Shown here: positions 1-13,421 of the stretch, in pieces
Position numbering within the stretch: the stretch's first letter is position 1
Layout: every line of letters begins with the position of its first letter
NCBI GenBank assembly: GCA_025330725.1
Contig: JAIWND010000042.1
Coordinates: 124,001-188,000, forward strand
Source: Chlamydoabsidia padenii
Taxonomy: Eukaryota > Mucoromycota > Mucoromycetes > Mucorales > Cunninghamellaceae
DNA: 64,000 bases
Direction: 5' to 3'
Notes under the pieces: model-generated
The model's database searches: none
What the model saw: the letters and a program-made list of their open reading frames with translations, nothing else
What the model was told of the DNA's origin: nothing
Made by a program: the position numbers and the translations under genes

Positions 1-308
1 ATCCCGGGGGTGTCTCTTCAAATAAGGACGATTTTATTTTATCCGACTTGTTAAACATATCTTATAGTATAGTGAATAGTTTATAGACAAATAAAAGATG
101 TTTATATTTAACTGATGAATATGTATTGGTGTAGAATAGGAGTTTTTTAGAATACAGTTGTGTTAAAGATGGATTAGGGCGTTTAATACACTTACGCTTA
201 TCTCTTAGTTACAAAGCGTAATTTAGTATTAATGTTATCATTTTCTGGAAACCCTTATTTTTACAATATTGAATTGTACCACCTTTGTGTTGTTAGTCTG
301 AAGCTTAT
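1..308. other. Intergenic, AT-rich, no gene seen
   Basis: No long reading frame, tRNA or clear repeat was seen. The stretch is AT-rich and stop-rich in all frames. It lies upstream of the HET-domain gene and may hold part of its promoter. Confidence 0.4.
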
Positions 309-431
309 GTACACCTTTTGCCAAAGTGATGTCGCAAAAAAAAAAATTAAAGTGTCGCGCTTTTAAAAAAAGAGTGTCGTATGTTTTAGAAAAGAGTGTC
401 GCACTTTAACTTTTTTTTGCAAAACGTGTAC
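309..431. repeat. Small inverted-repeat (MITE-like) element
   Basis: The ends are GTACACCTTTTGC (309-321) and GCAAAACGTGTAC (419-431), which are reverse complements with one mismatch. Inside, a GC-A(n)-TTAAAGTG block near 334-355 is mirrored by CACTTTAAC-T(n)-GC near 402-420, and the word GTGTCG recurs three times. The segment is about 123 bp, has no coding capacity and could fold into a long hairpin. No target-site duplication was recognised, so it could instead be a palindromic regulatory or decayed sequence. Confidence 0.4.
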
Positions 432-501
432 AGTATTGTGGGCATTTTTGGATGAGCATCATGTGTGATCGACTAGTTTGTACCACCAACGCTCTTGGTA
501 G

Positions 502-512
502 TATAATATATA
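502..512 (+). promoter_or_regulatory. Possible TATA box of the HET-domain gene
   Basis: TATAATATATA lies about 70 bp before the proposed start codon at 583, in the right place for a fungal core promoter. In an AT-rich region such matches arise by chance, so this is weak. Confidence 0.25.
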
Positions 513-582
513 GAAATTAGTAGAGCTTCCATTTTTTCTTTTCTGTTTTGATTCACCTTTCAAAAAAAAAAAGAAAAAAAAA

Positions 583-2680
583 ATGACAATAAATGATTCT
601 TCTGGTGAGTAACTTTGACTCCTTTTCATGAAAGCAGATAGGTTGACTTTTTTAACTATCAGATAGTGACGAGCTTTTCTATATTGTTCTGGTGGATATC
701 AAAAAAACAGTTGAAACTCTCCATATTCAATGTGCTAAAATCCCCCTTGGAGCTGACTGGAAATTTGTCGCCATTTCTTATCGCTGGGGTGAGCTAGACG
801 AGGAAATTGTCCCCACCATTGACTATAATGCCCATATCACTTCATTTAAAGTCCAAGATTTTATCACTTTATGTAAAATGGTGAGCCAAGAGTCCGAACT
901 CGGTGCGATACCGTATGCCTGGGTGGACGCCATTTGCGTGGACCAAATGAATGAAGCTCGTAAAAAGGAAACCATCTATCGTATGAACGATATCTACGAT
1001 CAAGCCACCTATATCCTGGCCGTGCCTGATTTGCACTTGGAGTACCTAAAGAAGAATCCTAGTAATGCCGAATCTATTGAACACATGCAACAGAATGCAC
1101 TTTTAATTTACCACATTATGCAGAGAAACGCCAAAGAGTTGCACGCATTGGACGATAACACTCTGGAAGAATGGGAGGTGCCCAAAGCGAATCGACCCGA
1201 TATGGCTAATTATGTGCTCGACTTTCATCCTGAAGAGGTAGACTGTGCTTACTTGCTGGATAAGATGGAAACCACTGCCGATGATTATGCCAATTTCTGG
1301 TCCGAGTATAACTGTTGGGCCTCTGATAAGATTGTGGTAGATATCTTGTCCAACAATGATGCAACAACAGTGACGGAGAAGAAAAGGGACTCACCAAGTT
1401 TTTACAGTGACCTCAAGCATCGATTCCGTAAACTCAAGTCTGTTTTTTTATCCCATCCCAACATTGAAGAAAAGAAGGTTGACAATAACAAATTACAGCA
1501 ATTGATCATCATGTTACAAGTCAATAAATGGAGCTCGAGACTTAAAGAGAGAGACGCAATGGTCAGAAACGTGATGAAATTCTTTGAGTATCTTGTTAAT
1601 GACTGGAGCGATCGCGTCTGGGTAATCAGCGAATATCATATCAGCAAGAAGAAGCGAAAGCTAAAGTACTGGTTTATTTCCTTTTCTGAATATGAAGAAG
1701 ACTCACTTGAAGGGATGCCGTTTTTCGAACTCCGATTCCCTGGTTCTGGTGATTTCAGTGCTGATTATCAGCCTGAAAGTGTGGAAACCCAGTTGTTCTA
1801 CAGTTCAACACAAATATTGATGAAATATGGGATTGATTTCTCTAATCATGTCAAGAGCACACTTGTCGATCGGCATTTTTTACAACTGATGCTCAAATCC
1901 AAGGCATCACGCAACCCAGATCGATTCAATGCTGTGTTACCAATCTCCGATGATTATCGTCAATATTTCAAAAACAAGGATACTGTCAGCAGCTGGAACA
2001 TTAGTGATATGGTGTCGGTTCGAATGCGTGTACGACTTTGGCTCAAGGCGGAGGACAATCTCTTGTTACTGTTTTCACTTTGGCACCGATCGAGACAGCA
2101 GGTGCTATTGCCTTCGTTTGATCAAGAATGTATGAATGATGTACTGATGTATTATACATGGCAGCATTTCGAGAATTGGGACATGACAGGACCTCCCGAG
2201 AAATATAACTTTGATTTTGACGAAAATTCAGTTATATTGATAGACAACAAAAACAAGAATGATACATCAGACATTCGTTATTGTATGCATATTCAACCCA
2301 AACAATACCAGGCACAGAAAATTGACTATCCGCCTACTATGAATGTTTGTTTTATCAGTCAGACGACTTGGAAAGCATTGGAGCTCGATCCTCATGACGA
2401 CGAATTGACTCTTGTCATAATTTCATTTCTATACATGCCCCTGAATGGTGATGTACTGAAGGAAAAGGATGATAAACTGAAGGAGGAGGAGGAGGAGGAT
2501 GAAGAAGGCAATTATCGAATTGGATTGGTGGGTAATGTGGAAAAGAACAAATGGGTGGTAGTGAGCCGAGATTTTGTTGATGGAGATTATTGGCATTCTG
2601 ATCGACGAGACTCGCATCGTACTCTAGATGACCTAGCACTTTATCAGAATAAAACTAGTTATCGATTTTATATTTATTAA
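583..2680 (+). CDS. HET-domain (heterokaryon incompatibility-like) protein
   Basis: Two exons, 583-604 and 663-2680, encode about 679 aa. The ATG at 583 follows an A-rich leader. A 58-nt intron (GTGAGT...CAG) joins a seven-codon first exon in frame to the main exon, which otherwise has only a GTG to start from. Residues about 35-130 carry the HET signatures FVAISYRWGE, YAWVDAICVDQ and a following K-ETIYRMNDIYDQA block. The rest is not recognised and ends in an acidic, Glu-rich stretch (about residues 595-610) and an aromatic tail. HET domains trigger cell death after non-self recognition in ascomycetes; their role in early-diverging fungi is not established, so the function here is inference. 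The gene converges on the SZT2-like gene with about 98 bp between stop codons. An AATAAA lies about 40 bp past the stop. Confidence 0.85.
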
Positions 2681-2778
2681 AGCAATTTCCTCTGCCTGTT
2701 GAATGTCATTGATATTTTTAGAATAAATATTGAACGTTTGTCTTTATGTAATAACTTTTTTTTATTGCAAATGTAATG

Positions 2779-5700
2779 TCAATGTTGACACAGATTCCAA
2801 AAAATGTAGCATAAACTTTCACCCAACACCACCAGCCATTGTTGTTCATTTGCAGTAAAAGAAACAGTTGGAGAAGAAAAGTCTTGTCGTACCAACCACA
2901 TCTCAACCTCTTCTTCGTCTTTCTTGACATAAATCAAATAATCTGCCGTGATATGATGAAAGAAAAATAAATTATGGTTGTCGATTTGTACACAGTGATC
3001 CCGATACATTTGTACAAATAGATCAAACACTGAGGTTGTTTGACGATATTGATTGATATCATTTATCAAACGCATAAAGATGGGTTCTTTTGAAAGCGAT
3101 ACATGATGAAATTTGTTTAACAAGTGATGGCAGCAGTTGTCACCAATCATCATTTGTTGCCAATCAGCTCTGATATGGCATGTTTTGATTACCTATGTAT
3201 CAAAAAATAAATAAATAGTATATGTATAATTTTCTTTCTTTTTTTTCACTTACTTTGGATACAACAGCGTCTATTTTTTTACGAGCATTCATCAATAATT
3301 TTGCTTGGCTACTTGCGGACCAGTTATTCTTTGCCAGTGTACTTGGTGTGCGTTCCATTTGGTGTACAGCCAAAACAAAGTATTGAATAGACAAGCATCC
3401 AGTCGGACATAACACCAATGTATAAGCCCAGTTGTTGTCTCCTTTTTCATGATTGATATCTACCAAAACATCATCTCCAAGAGCGCGCAATCCAAACCGC
3501 TCATTTTCCTTCATCAATGTTTGGAAAAAATTGGAATGGGCTGCTCGTACATGATAAACGTCACTGAACAATCGATTGGTCGAGTATGGTGTGGGTGTAA
3601 CACCATTCGATCCAACACACATTTGCAATGCCATGTCTTGATGATGATAATGATGATGATAATCAAGTAGCTGTTTTTCAAGATGGGTCAAATGAAAATC
3701 ATAAACAAATGAGTTGATATGAATCCAATGTTTCAGTTGAGCGACATTTTGTTCAAATGCCCTGAAATGTCGTCGGCGGATTTTCCTACTACTACCCCGG
3801 GCTGCTCGACTGTACTCGCAATACAACCCGTATAAGGAGACAGAGACAAATGGGTAGGTGAACTTGACTTCGATCAAGATGGAACCTGCATCGAATACTT
3901 TCAACAGGTAAGTCGATGGATATTTGATTTTTTTCCTCAGGTCAGATTCGTCTTCTTCTAATACCACTCGCTGCATATTCAGCTTTTCTAGGTAACATGC
4001 ATACTTGGCAACAAACGTTTGAGCAAGATGGTGATGATCATTTTTGTCCGCAGTGAAAAGAAAAAAAGGGGCACGACAGAAATGTAAAAGTCGAGATGAT
4101 CTCAAGATCTCGGCTACTTCGTACCTGGATAATCCTTCCACTTTTTGTTTGGCGGTTTCTCGCCATTTGGTATAGACTTGACGAGCTTTATAATGAACAG
4201 ATGTCCAAGTGGCTTGTTGCAAGTAGGCTGATAGAAAGGGCTCACCATGGCGACATAGTTCATCCTGTTGCCGTCTGCTGACTACCGGGTCGCTGATGGT
4301 AGTCAGTAACACGTGGTTCAAGTCTGGGTTGGCCATTGAAAGTAAATCAGCTTGTCGTTCACATAGATTTGATCCTGATGATGATTCTTTTTTTAAAGGA
4401 CTGCTGCTCGGTTGGGTGTTTCGAATAATGTGTTGCACCGACATACTTGTTGCTGATGGTGGTGGGGATGTGATGATTTTAGCCCCCGACGACCCGAGAT
4501 TAGTTGATTCATCGGTGAAGGAAGATACAAGAAACTGATCTGCTATGGATTGAATGGACAAACTATGATGAAACAGTCCCATCTTTTGATGTAGTATATT
4601 ATCTAAGAAACGTGCACGCATACGTTGGTATTGGAAACAAGTCGTCATTTGCTGGAAAAGCCGGGTACGTCGACATTCGGTCCAATTATAAGTGTACATG
4701 GTCAAGTGATCAGGATCCAGGAGCATTATTAAAAACCAAGACTTGTCAGTATCTAATTGAAAAGGCGCTCCGTCACCCAAGGGATGGATTAGAGCATCTT
4801 CTTCATCATACAATGCCATTGTGATACTACTGTTGCTGTCAGTGGAGGAAATGGAAGAGACTGATCGAGTCTGTGGTCGAGTCTGTAGGGGTTTTCTAGT
4901 GACAGATCTAAGTGATGATGCTGTTGATGGTGGCTGTTGATAAGATCCTTGGGCCGAGATCGAGTTGCTTCGACTAGACGAGAGACTATTCAGACTGGGT
5001 CGATGTTTCCACAAACCGCCGCCAGTAAACTGACCAATGAGTTGGCTCAGACCACTGATGGATATCATCTGTACATTCGTATCTCTAATACTACTATTAC
5101 TACTAATCGAGCTGCGATATAGTAACCAATCTTCATCATCATTGCTATTGTCGTCATTCCATTTTCGCCACATGACGGTGGGTTCTAAAGATGGATCGAT
5201 TTGTATCAATTTGTCTTTGAGAGCTTGTACCACATCAGCCATGCACCAAGGATCCACACAATCTTGCATAATGTGCACAGTCGGATTACACCACGTGATG
5301 GATTTCTCCAAAAGGAAAATGACAGTATCAATGCATTGGTTTTTTTTAAATTCCCGTGCCGTTGATCGAACCGTTTGTTCAATGAGAGTATCACAGATGG
5401 CATGTTGGTAACATGATTGAATGTGTTGCAATAAAACTTGCCCATCTACTGCTCCTCTGGTCCAAACATCGACTTGTAAAACATAACGATCGGGTGCCAA
5501 GGCTACTAGTTGACGGATGTCTTGTGGGTCATTGTCGGAAAAGGGTAAAGTGGTGAGGATTGCGTGATGATGATTGTCACGTATGGTCATGATTATTCCT
5601 GCCATGCCTTGACCACAGGATACTTCCATTGCGCTGGAAATACCTGGAATACGTTTGGTGCAGTTATAGTAGAAACAAAGTTCATCTTTTTCCAGCTGGT

Positions 5701-8700
5701 CCCTAAAAAGGGGGAAGAGAATTCAAGGGTTAGTTTTTATTTTTTTGTTTTTGTTTTTTGTTTTTGTTTTGTTTTACTCTCGTGGATTTGTTGTAAACTT
5801 AAAGTGAGTATCAAGAGCCGCTACTACTTGAGGACCCTGGAAAGGTCGAAGTGAATGGTCCATTAAAAATCGTTTGAAGAATTGTATAAGTTTAGGTAAA
5901 TCAGTTGACATTGGAAGACACAAATTCATTGTGTGGGATGATTGAGTTCCAAAAGGAAATATGAAATCGACATCCTACTCTTCCCCCCTCCCCCCAAAAA
6001 AAAGGTCAAATTCAGCTCTTCCCTTCTTCTTTTTTTTTTTTTTCTTTTTTTCTTTCTTCTTTTTGTTATTTACAGATAGAGTCGGTTTACTAGAAGGGTT
6101 CCTAGCAAAGAAAGTCTGGAGTTCGACAAGGGTGACTTCGGCTGTTAATCTGTTTTCAATCAAAGGCACCACATCACATTTGATCCAATCAGGGCAACTC
6201 AATCCATAGACTGACATTTCCAATGCATTGGATGATTTGTTTTCATTAAACTTGCAATACACCACAGTATTCTCGCGCTCAAACACATACATATGGGCTC
6301 GATTAGTGACTAGGAACGGGCAAAGAACATTGTTTTTCAAATAACTCAGTGCTTTACCAGAAGGTACTCGCCAGTGCACGGCAAATGTGTGATGGTAAAT
6401 TTGAGGACATTGACATTCTCCCACTTTGAATTCTGGCTCGTTGTCCAGATTGTTAGAATGTTGACTTGAATCTGAGTCACTGCCATTGCTGGTGGGTGCA
6501 CCGACTTGTTTGGGTGGCTCTAAATAATCACTGTTACACGAAAAGTTTAGATTGGACAATGAAGATCAGGGTAAGTATTCTTTGTTACCTGCAACTTCGA
6601 GTTTCTTGTAAACGGATCAAAAGTAAGGTTTGATTGACCTGTTTTTCAATCTGATGAATACGTTGTTTCATTCTCTCCACAACAATGTTCTTGTCTTCTT
6701 GTTCGATAAAAGCATAATAGTACAATTGAACGTGATGTTCATGAGCCACCAATAATAACCAGTAATCAGTGGTTCCTGCCACGTAAAAATAGTGATCCAT
6801 TCGATTGATTTGATCAGTCCTGGCAAGTATCTCCATGAACACTTGTTGTCCCTTTTTTGCAAACACAAACCGGAGTGGAATTTCCTCTGTTTGACTTGTC
6901 GAGTGTTTGTTTAGTTGGGTTTCCACATATTGCAGTGCGTCCTTTTGTACAGGAGAAGAACGCAAATGTTGATGTATGACTTGTTCGGTGAACATCCAGT
7001 CTAGTCCAGTTATTGTCTCTGGAGAAAGCATTTGATCCCCCTCGTTAGCACTTGAGCATATTAGATTCAGGAGGATAGTCGATGATACTTGGCGAAACAT
7101 TATTGATTTGATTTCTGTAAAGCAAGTAGGATCTTGAATGGCGATGGTGGAACCATCATCAAAGGAGCAACTGAGACCAAGGAAAAGACAATGATTGGTT
7201 AAAGGCGGGAGATGAAGAAGAACATTTGCAGGTACGTTTTCTTCATTGGGAGAAATCATAGTAATTCTTTCAAAGTATGTATTCAGAACCAATTGCCATT
7301 TTCTTTCCATTTCCATTTCGATAGTATTGTCGACGGCACTATAGAAGAAAAAGAAAAGTCAGTGGTATGGACATTGAATTCTCCCATCCATGGAGGTCAA
7401 CCGTGTTTTTTTTTTTTGTTTTTTTTTTTTTACGGAGTGTCCTTTAAAGTGGTGACAAAAATGGTAAGATCGAGTGGAATGATGGTGGTACGACATACCG
7501 CCAATGCCTTCTTTAGGTCTTCAACCCAGATACTTTTTTTCGCTTGTTGTTGCTTGAGTGAGAGCGCGGCATGAATAGATGTCAAAAACGCTTGATCGTA
7601 CATCATTTTCACTTTATCCAGCACAAGATCTTGCATGAAACATGATTTCAACCGAGATGGTGAAAAGCTACCATACGATATATTATCCATGACCGTCATT
7701 TCCACTTGGTTATCCTCTTTAAGAGTTTCCAACAAGACTGGCGCATCCGTTGTGTCAAGTCGCTTACAAGTAAACACCAAGCAATCCAATCGGCGACAAT
7801 TCTTTTCTATGTGAGATAAAATGACCATCAAGAAGAACCGCTGAGAATCAATGATGTGAGCAAAACAAAGTAGATCGCGAGCTAGCGTACGTTTCCCTGG
7901 TTGCAAGGTGTTCATCAAATCTCTCCATATATCTGATGTCGGGGACAGATTTATTTCATCATCCATAGCCATCTTTACTGATGCTTTGAAATATGGGTAA
8001 AACTCGTCTGCTGTTTCAAATGAAGTTGGTAAATCATACGAGATGAGCATGAAAGGATTCAATTTCAATACCAAGGATACATTGAATAATTCAGATACTC
8101 CGGCACCACCATGGCTGAGGATGTGATCGAATGTGACCAAATGTGAAATGATCTTTTTATCTTGTTTTGCTGTCCATTCCAAGATGTTATTATAGTCCAC
8201 CTTACTGTTGACATTATATTGTCGACCGACAGATGGTTCGAGCCATAGCTCTGTTGAGATTCTGCCGTCTTGGTCTTTTTGAATAAAGTATTGTAAAGCG
8301 CTTACACAACCTTGATGAGTATCAACTTCTTTATAAAAATGAATAATATCACGTTGTGCCAGTACAAGTTGATAGCCCTAATTAAAGGAAGGAGTTTGAT
8401 CAGCGGGGTTTACGTGTTAGGCACTCTTACCTGCTCGATTCTTGCTTGACTGAGAAAACAGAATGCCAGATCATGAACAGGAGGATTTATATGGTTGATT
8501 TTGGTACGCCATGACCAGCGTGCGCACCACAAGTAATCGTGGACAATATGTTTACCTGTCAACCAGAGACCCACTGGCATATACCATGCTCTTTTTTTCT
8601 TTGTCTCTTTCTCTTCCCGGCATTCCACATTTTCTTTAAGAGTCACAAAATGGTCTTGATCACGTATGAGTAGATTCGAAAAAGGTCGAGCACAAAAGAG

Positions 8701-10802
8701 TACAGACGAGGATAAAAAAATTTTCAATTGGGATTTCACTTTTTGTCGTATTACCGGAGTGGCATTGAAAAACAAACACCGTAGGGTAACCAAGTTGCCA
8801 TACTCATGCTGGATTTTGATCTTACAAAAGGATGGATATTGCTGAAATCGAGTATAGTCCACTGCAATATCCTCAATGCCCAAAAATTTAACATACGACG
8901 CGAGTGCCGTAACTTCTTCTTTTTGTTGGTTTCTTTCCTGATTATCGTTTTTTACAAGTGTGATATCCGCCCAAGTAGCCAATTGTTGTTCCACCACATT
9001 TGTTGTTGTTTCTTTCAAGCTTAAAAAGTTCATACATTCCAAGTCATACCAGCACCGTGTTTGGTACCTATCGTTTTCAGTGCTGAATCTCGAAGCACCA
9101 AACGAACAGAATCGGGATTTCAATTTCGCCACATCTACATGTCGATGATCTTCATCCCAAGGAGAAAAGTAGTCTTGTGTGATCAAGTCACTCAACATAC
9201 CATCACCTTCAACCAAGTATTGGAGATAAGTTTTTAATTTTTCCACTTTAGAAATTGCCATGGCTACTTCACTGTCTTGTGGTATCATTTGGAATCGGCG
9301 GCGAATTAAATGAGCATGTTGAAGCAAATGAGCAAACTCAGCATCCGATCGAATGAAAATTTCTACTCGAGGTGAATGTATCCGCGCATAAAATTTGTTT
9401 CTTGTCGTTTTATTTCCAGGTAGCCAGGATGCACCGATCCTGTATTCGATAATCACATGAGGTTTCCAATGAAAAACCAACGTCAATTGAATCCTATCTG
9501 TCTTGTTGATAAATGTTGACGACTTTTCAAAAAGGACAGATTGGAGATAGAATCCTTCACGGGCGCGAGCAGCGATCATATGGGCGAAATCGTCAGGTAA
9601 TGCATAGTCGCGGTATTTTAATAGTCGCCATTCGATGGGTGGTGTGATTCCTTCAGGATCCCAAGGGAAATTCGAAAAAGATTGCATTGCCCGATCTCTT
9701 CTTCTTTCATCACCGGTTAGTACGGGTAAATGAAATAAAAAGGGAGTCAAGGTGCGGATTTTTTCTAGATTGGATTCCCTAAGTATGAAATGACGATGAT
9801 ATATGTTTGGGTTCAAATTCCACCAACCATTATTTTCATCATCCGAGGCTAATAGTGATCGCTTCACTTTAAATTTAAAATGATAACGGTGATGATGATG
9901 ATGATGATGATGATCATGATGATCATAGTCATCGGGTTTTTGAGCCGGTCGAGTCAGACGCACACATTCGTTCGAGTACAAAAATGTGCCTCCTGTAGTT
10001 TGGGCCAAGAACTTGCCTATTTCCGTATCAGGCAGGAACCCGAAATTCCTTCCCGGAATAAAACTCTGAGGAAACCCAATTTGAATCACATGACATGATA
10101 CATCTTGTTCAGCAAATTGTTTCCATAATGTATTATCTTGGAATTGTGCCCTAAGTGCTCCGTCGGTGATTAAAATTAATTGAGCTCGCCCTAGAGGTGG
10201 ATCAAATAGACTGGTTGCAAATGCCCCTGCGTGTAACATCCTCGCCAGATTAGCTCCTGTTTTGCCCATACCCCATACAGTGGTCGTATTGCTCTCTTTT
10301 TCTGGTTCTTCTTCTTCTTCTGGAGGTGGTGTGGGATCAAACAAACTTTGATCATAGGTCGGGATGGCTTCTTTTTTCACATCCAGACCATATCCCAAGG
10401 AATCACGTTTTTGTTTCATTTGTTTACGATGGTTGGTGATATCTTGTTGGAATACTCTGAATGCGTCTTGAAGATGAATGAGTATGTCATTGACCGTTTG
10501 TAGATTAAGTAGGACGTTTTGTAGGAATACTCTCATTGTTGGATGATTTTTAAGCATTGGGATCACATTCACATTCGATGCGAATTGTGAGCAGTCTGCT
10601 AGGACCGTTAATCGAAGGTTCGGCCTAATCTGTTTGTTGAGGAAACAAATCGTCACTCATTGGCAGATTTTTCTTTTTCTTTTTAAAAAAAGGAAATTAC
10701 CATGATTCTTTCGTTGAGTCCAGTTTGTAGGCAAAAAGGATGAACAATGCCCTCCAAAGCATTTCGTAACCTGCAAGTGAAATAAATCAATATTCTTTTT
10801 TA

Positions 10803-10843
<41 letters not shown>

Positions 10844-11443
10844 TTAATCTTTACGTGCGAAAGACTTCCAAAAGTAATATTTGCGATTTTGTATTCCCGA
10901 CAGTGGCTAAACTTGAGCTTAAATCCACAATATATACCAATCGATAATCTTGCATTAATGTGACCACATTTGTCCGAGGTGTAACCACATACCGTCGCAT
11001 TGAAGATTGAATAAATGTAGGTGAACTAACTAGTGTCGAGAGTTGAATACTATTACTATCATCCTTCTTATACTCCGAAAACCATTCATGTTTTCTTTGG
11101 TGTGATAAATATAAGACTTCCATAATCTATTCAAGGAAAAGGATGTGAGGCCGTTGCTTCTTCTTCTTCTTTTTCGAGATTTACATCTGTCTTTTCATTG
11201 ATTTTGATGGGTTTAAAGAGATTGGTCAGGCGCCATTGTATGTACTCGTTCTTGGTTAAGAAATGACTGGAGTGAAGAAGGATGATGGCTGTTTTAGCCT
11301 CAACTACCTATTAAAGACTTGAGAAAAAGAAGAACCTCTGTTGATGACTTTTTTTTTTTTACCTCGACATCCGAATCATTCTGGGTAGTAAAGGTTTCGG
11401 TAGAAGAAGAGTCCATTCTCATCTCCTGTGCAGTGTCTGACAT
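2779..11443 (-). CDS. SZT2: SZT2-like subunit of KICSTOR (TORC1 nutrient signalling)
   Basis: One 11-exon gene, about 2651 aa. Exons: 11443-11363, 11307-11185, 11126-10855, 10770-10701, 10629-8431, 8377-7434, 7338-6589, 6530-6074, 5974-5778, 5702-3254, 3192-2779. All junctions are GT-AG and every phase closes. The N-terminus holds a vWA-like region (VYIVDLSSSLATV, then ILITDGALRAQF, then CHVIQIGF and a FGFLPDTEIGKFLAQ block) that follows the order seen in animal SZT2. Low-complexity Ser- and His-rich loops (for example HDHHHHHHHHRYH in exon 5) interrupt the conserved parts. SZT2 is the scaffold of KICSTOR, which recruits GATOR1 to the lysosome or vacuole and restrains TORC1 when amino acids are scarce. 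It is shorter than the animal protein, which is over 3000 aa. Read as separate frames it looks like several genes; frame continuity across introns argues for one. Confidence 0.85.
10805..10840. repeat. (TG)18 microsatellite in an SZT2 intron
   Basis: A pure 36-bp dinucleotide run lies in the intron between exons 3 and 4 of the SZT2-like gene (10854-10771). On the coding strand it reads (CA)n close to the 5' splice site. Confidence 0.95.
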
Positions 11444-12319
11444 ATTCAAGTAAGAAAAGAATCAAGATGATCTCGGGAATTTTAAACGATGATATTTTTT
11501 TCTTTTTGAATCCCCAGATTTGCCTCGGACCCCACATTTATATTAGAACTGACATTCAGTACAGGTAATCTTGCTTCGTTGAAAAGAATAGTAACTGGGG
11601 CTTTACTTGAGCAATCTACGATATCTTTATGCTATCTGCGATATTCCACAGATTAGTGAACACCGCTGAAGATAAAATGCGGTCAGCTTAAGATTATACC
11701 TTGTGTCAAATACCCTGTGGTACCTTCTACGTGGGAAGCGTGCCCGGAAATATGGAAGTCGAGGCTCAAAATAAAAAATTTGCGCGGAAAGGATAAATAG
11801 GCCCTGGCAATTTTTTCATTTTTCTCCTTCTTTGAAAAAAGGGAATCTGAAAAGTGTGGACAGATCATGCAGGAGTGAGAGAGAAAGAGAGTATTTTAAT
11901 CAATATAACAAGTTGTCAAGTAAGTATGAATGCTAAGAGGGAGGACTGTTTGATTAACTTTGTTTTGAATTCCAGCTGCTGCACAAACTAATTTGTTTTT
12001 TGGTTTCATTTTTGGAGAATCACGCTTGCCAGGCTTGAGGGTGATTTGGTGGTAGTTGCATAAACCAGAGGTTGGTAGGTGATGTTGAAAAGAGACAAAA
12101 CAAACAAGAACCATACCTTGTGTGTACTTGGATTGGTAAGCTAATGTCTAATGGCCAAAGGAAGAGGAGGCAATGGTATAGAATTAAAGATCAATCAGAA
12201 TCCACCTAATCTTTTACTGCCTTCAAATCCCATTTCCCCGCTTTTGGCCCCCGCTTTTATCTGTCGGGTGTAACTTTTTCATTAAGGAGGGTCAGGGAAA
12301 CTTTTAATTTTGATGTAAA
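11444..12319. other. Intergenic region upstream of SZT2-like gene
   Basis: No supported gene. Short frames on the minus strand show no recognisable protein. The part next to 11443 should contain the SZT2 promoter; no clear TATA box was seen. The part near 12240-12320 leads into the Fanzor-like relic. Confidence 0.4.
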
Positions 12320-13421
12320 TTGGAGATGGTCAACACCTACCGGAAGCACCGAAAATGGGTACGTTATTTACTTTTTTATAATTATAATATATATTTTACA
12401 ATGACTCATTCTCTTTTATCTTTTGAACTATACACTGTATCTGACTCTACCTTAATTGGTGATGTATCCACTTTATCACATTCTGCAATGTTTGAAAAAG
12501 TCTACGTGCAAAATCCCTACATGTTCGTAGTGAATCCCTCTGCTGAGTACTATACAAAAGCGGGGTTCCACACAACATTGTACAAGATCAATAGTGCAAA
12601 GGATGATGCTATACGAGAATTGGAAGCTGCCATTACTACTAATCGGAGAGTTACAATGGATGGTATCGTCGATCATATCTTGACCAAACTGCAAGCAATA
12701 GCTGGTATCACCGATTTCTACAATTCCGAGGAGCGCTAGGGCTTGCTTTTTCTGAATTACATTGGTCAACAACAGATGAATGCTGAAATGGTCAACAATT
12801 TCGCGAATAGTAACATGAAGTATCACGAAAATGTGGACTTGAGGAACAAGTTTCGTCATCATCCAGAAAGAAGACAAAACAAAAGACAAAGACAGGTACC
12901 ACGACAAAGAATATGGCCTCCTCCACCGCAACAAGGATCGCCTCCACCACCTATGCCACGAAGAAAGAATCGCGAGTAAGTTTACTTTATCGAAAAGGGC
13001 TTTTGCTAAAGTATGAATACTTCCTTTTTTTAAACAATATAATGTGGAAAAAGTCTGCACCGTCAAAGGAACTCCGTCTAGTTTCTGTGGTTAAATTTGG
13101 TGAAGCCCTATCACAGGATTGGCCTCGAAATGTCGTACTTTGTTGAAGCGGGTGGAAGATCAAGGAAGGCTGATCAAGATGGACATGGATGAATACAATA
13201 CTTTACAAGTCTGCTCTTGTTGTGGCCGCAAGAATATGATATAGATGCCTCTTGCTGGTGAACATCGTCTTCCTTTCTATACAGTATTAGTTTGCAATAG
13301 CTGTCATACTGTATGGCAAAGGGACGTGAATGCTTCTCGCAATACCAATACTCTCTTTAGCTACGCCGCCATCAACAACAACAGAAGGCCTTTCGCCCAC
13401 CTTTCCGTATTACAAACATAA
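12320..13421 (+). pseudogene. Decayed Fanzor/TnpB-like (OrfB) RNA-guided nuclease
   Basis: The C-terminal end (13180-13421) reads as an OrfB-type zinc ribbon: VCSCCGRKN, then VLVCNSCHTVW, followed at once by QRDVNASRN, the RuvC-III motif plus ribbon layout of TnpB and Fanzor proteins. Upstream (12320-12979) is a frame with a Q/R-rich and PPPP-rich linker typical of the fungal family members I recall. The copy is broken: an in-frame TAG at 12737-12739, another TAG inside the ribbon near 13242, and a frame change between 12980 and 13140 where no clean exon chain was found. Fanzors are transposon-encoded, RNA-guided DNA endonucleases, so this is a mobile-element relic and not an active gene. No terminal repeats or guide RNA were identified. 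Confidence 0.6.

Noticed and set aside
10851..11123. Separate small gene upstream of the SZT2-like gene
   Set aside because: Its frame joins exons on both sides through good splice sites and carries the SZT2 N-terminal VYIVDLSSSL segment.
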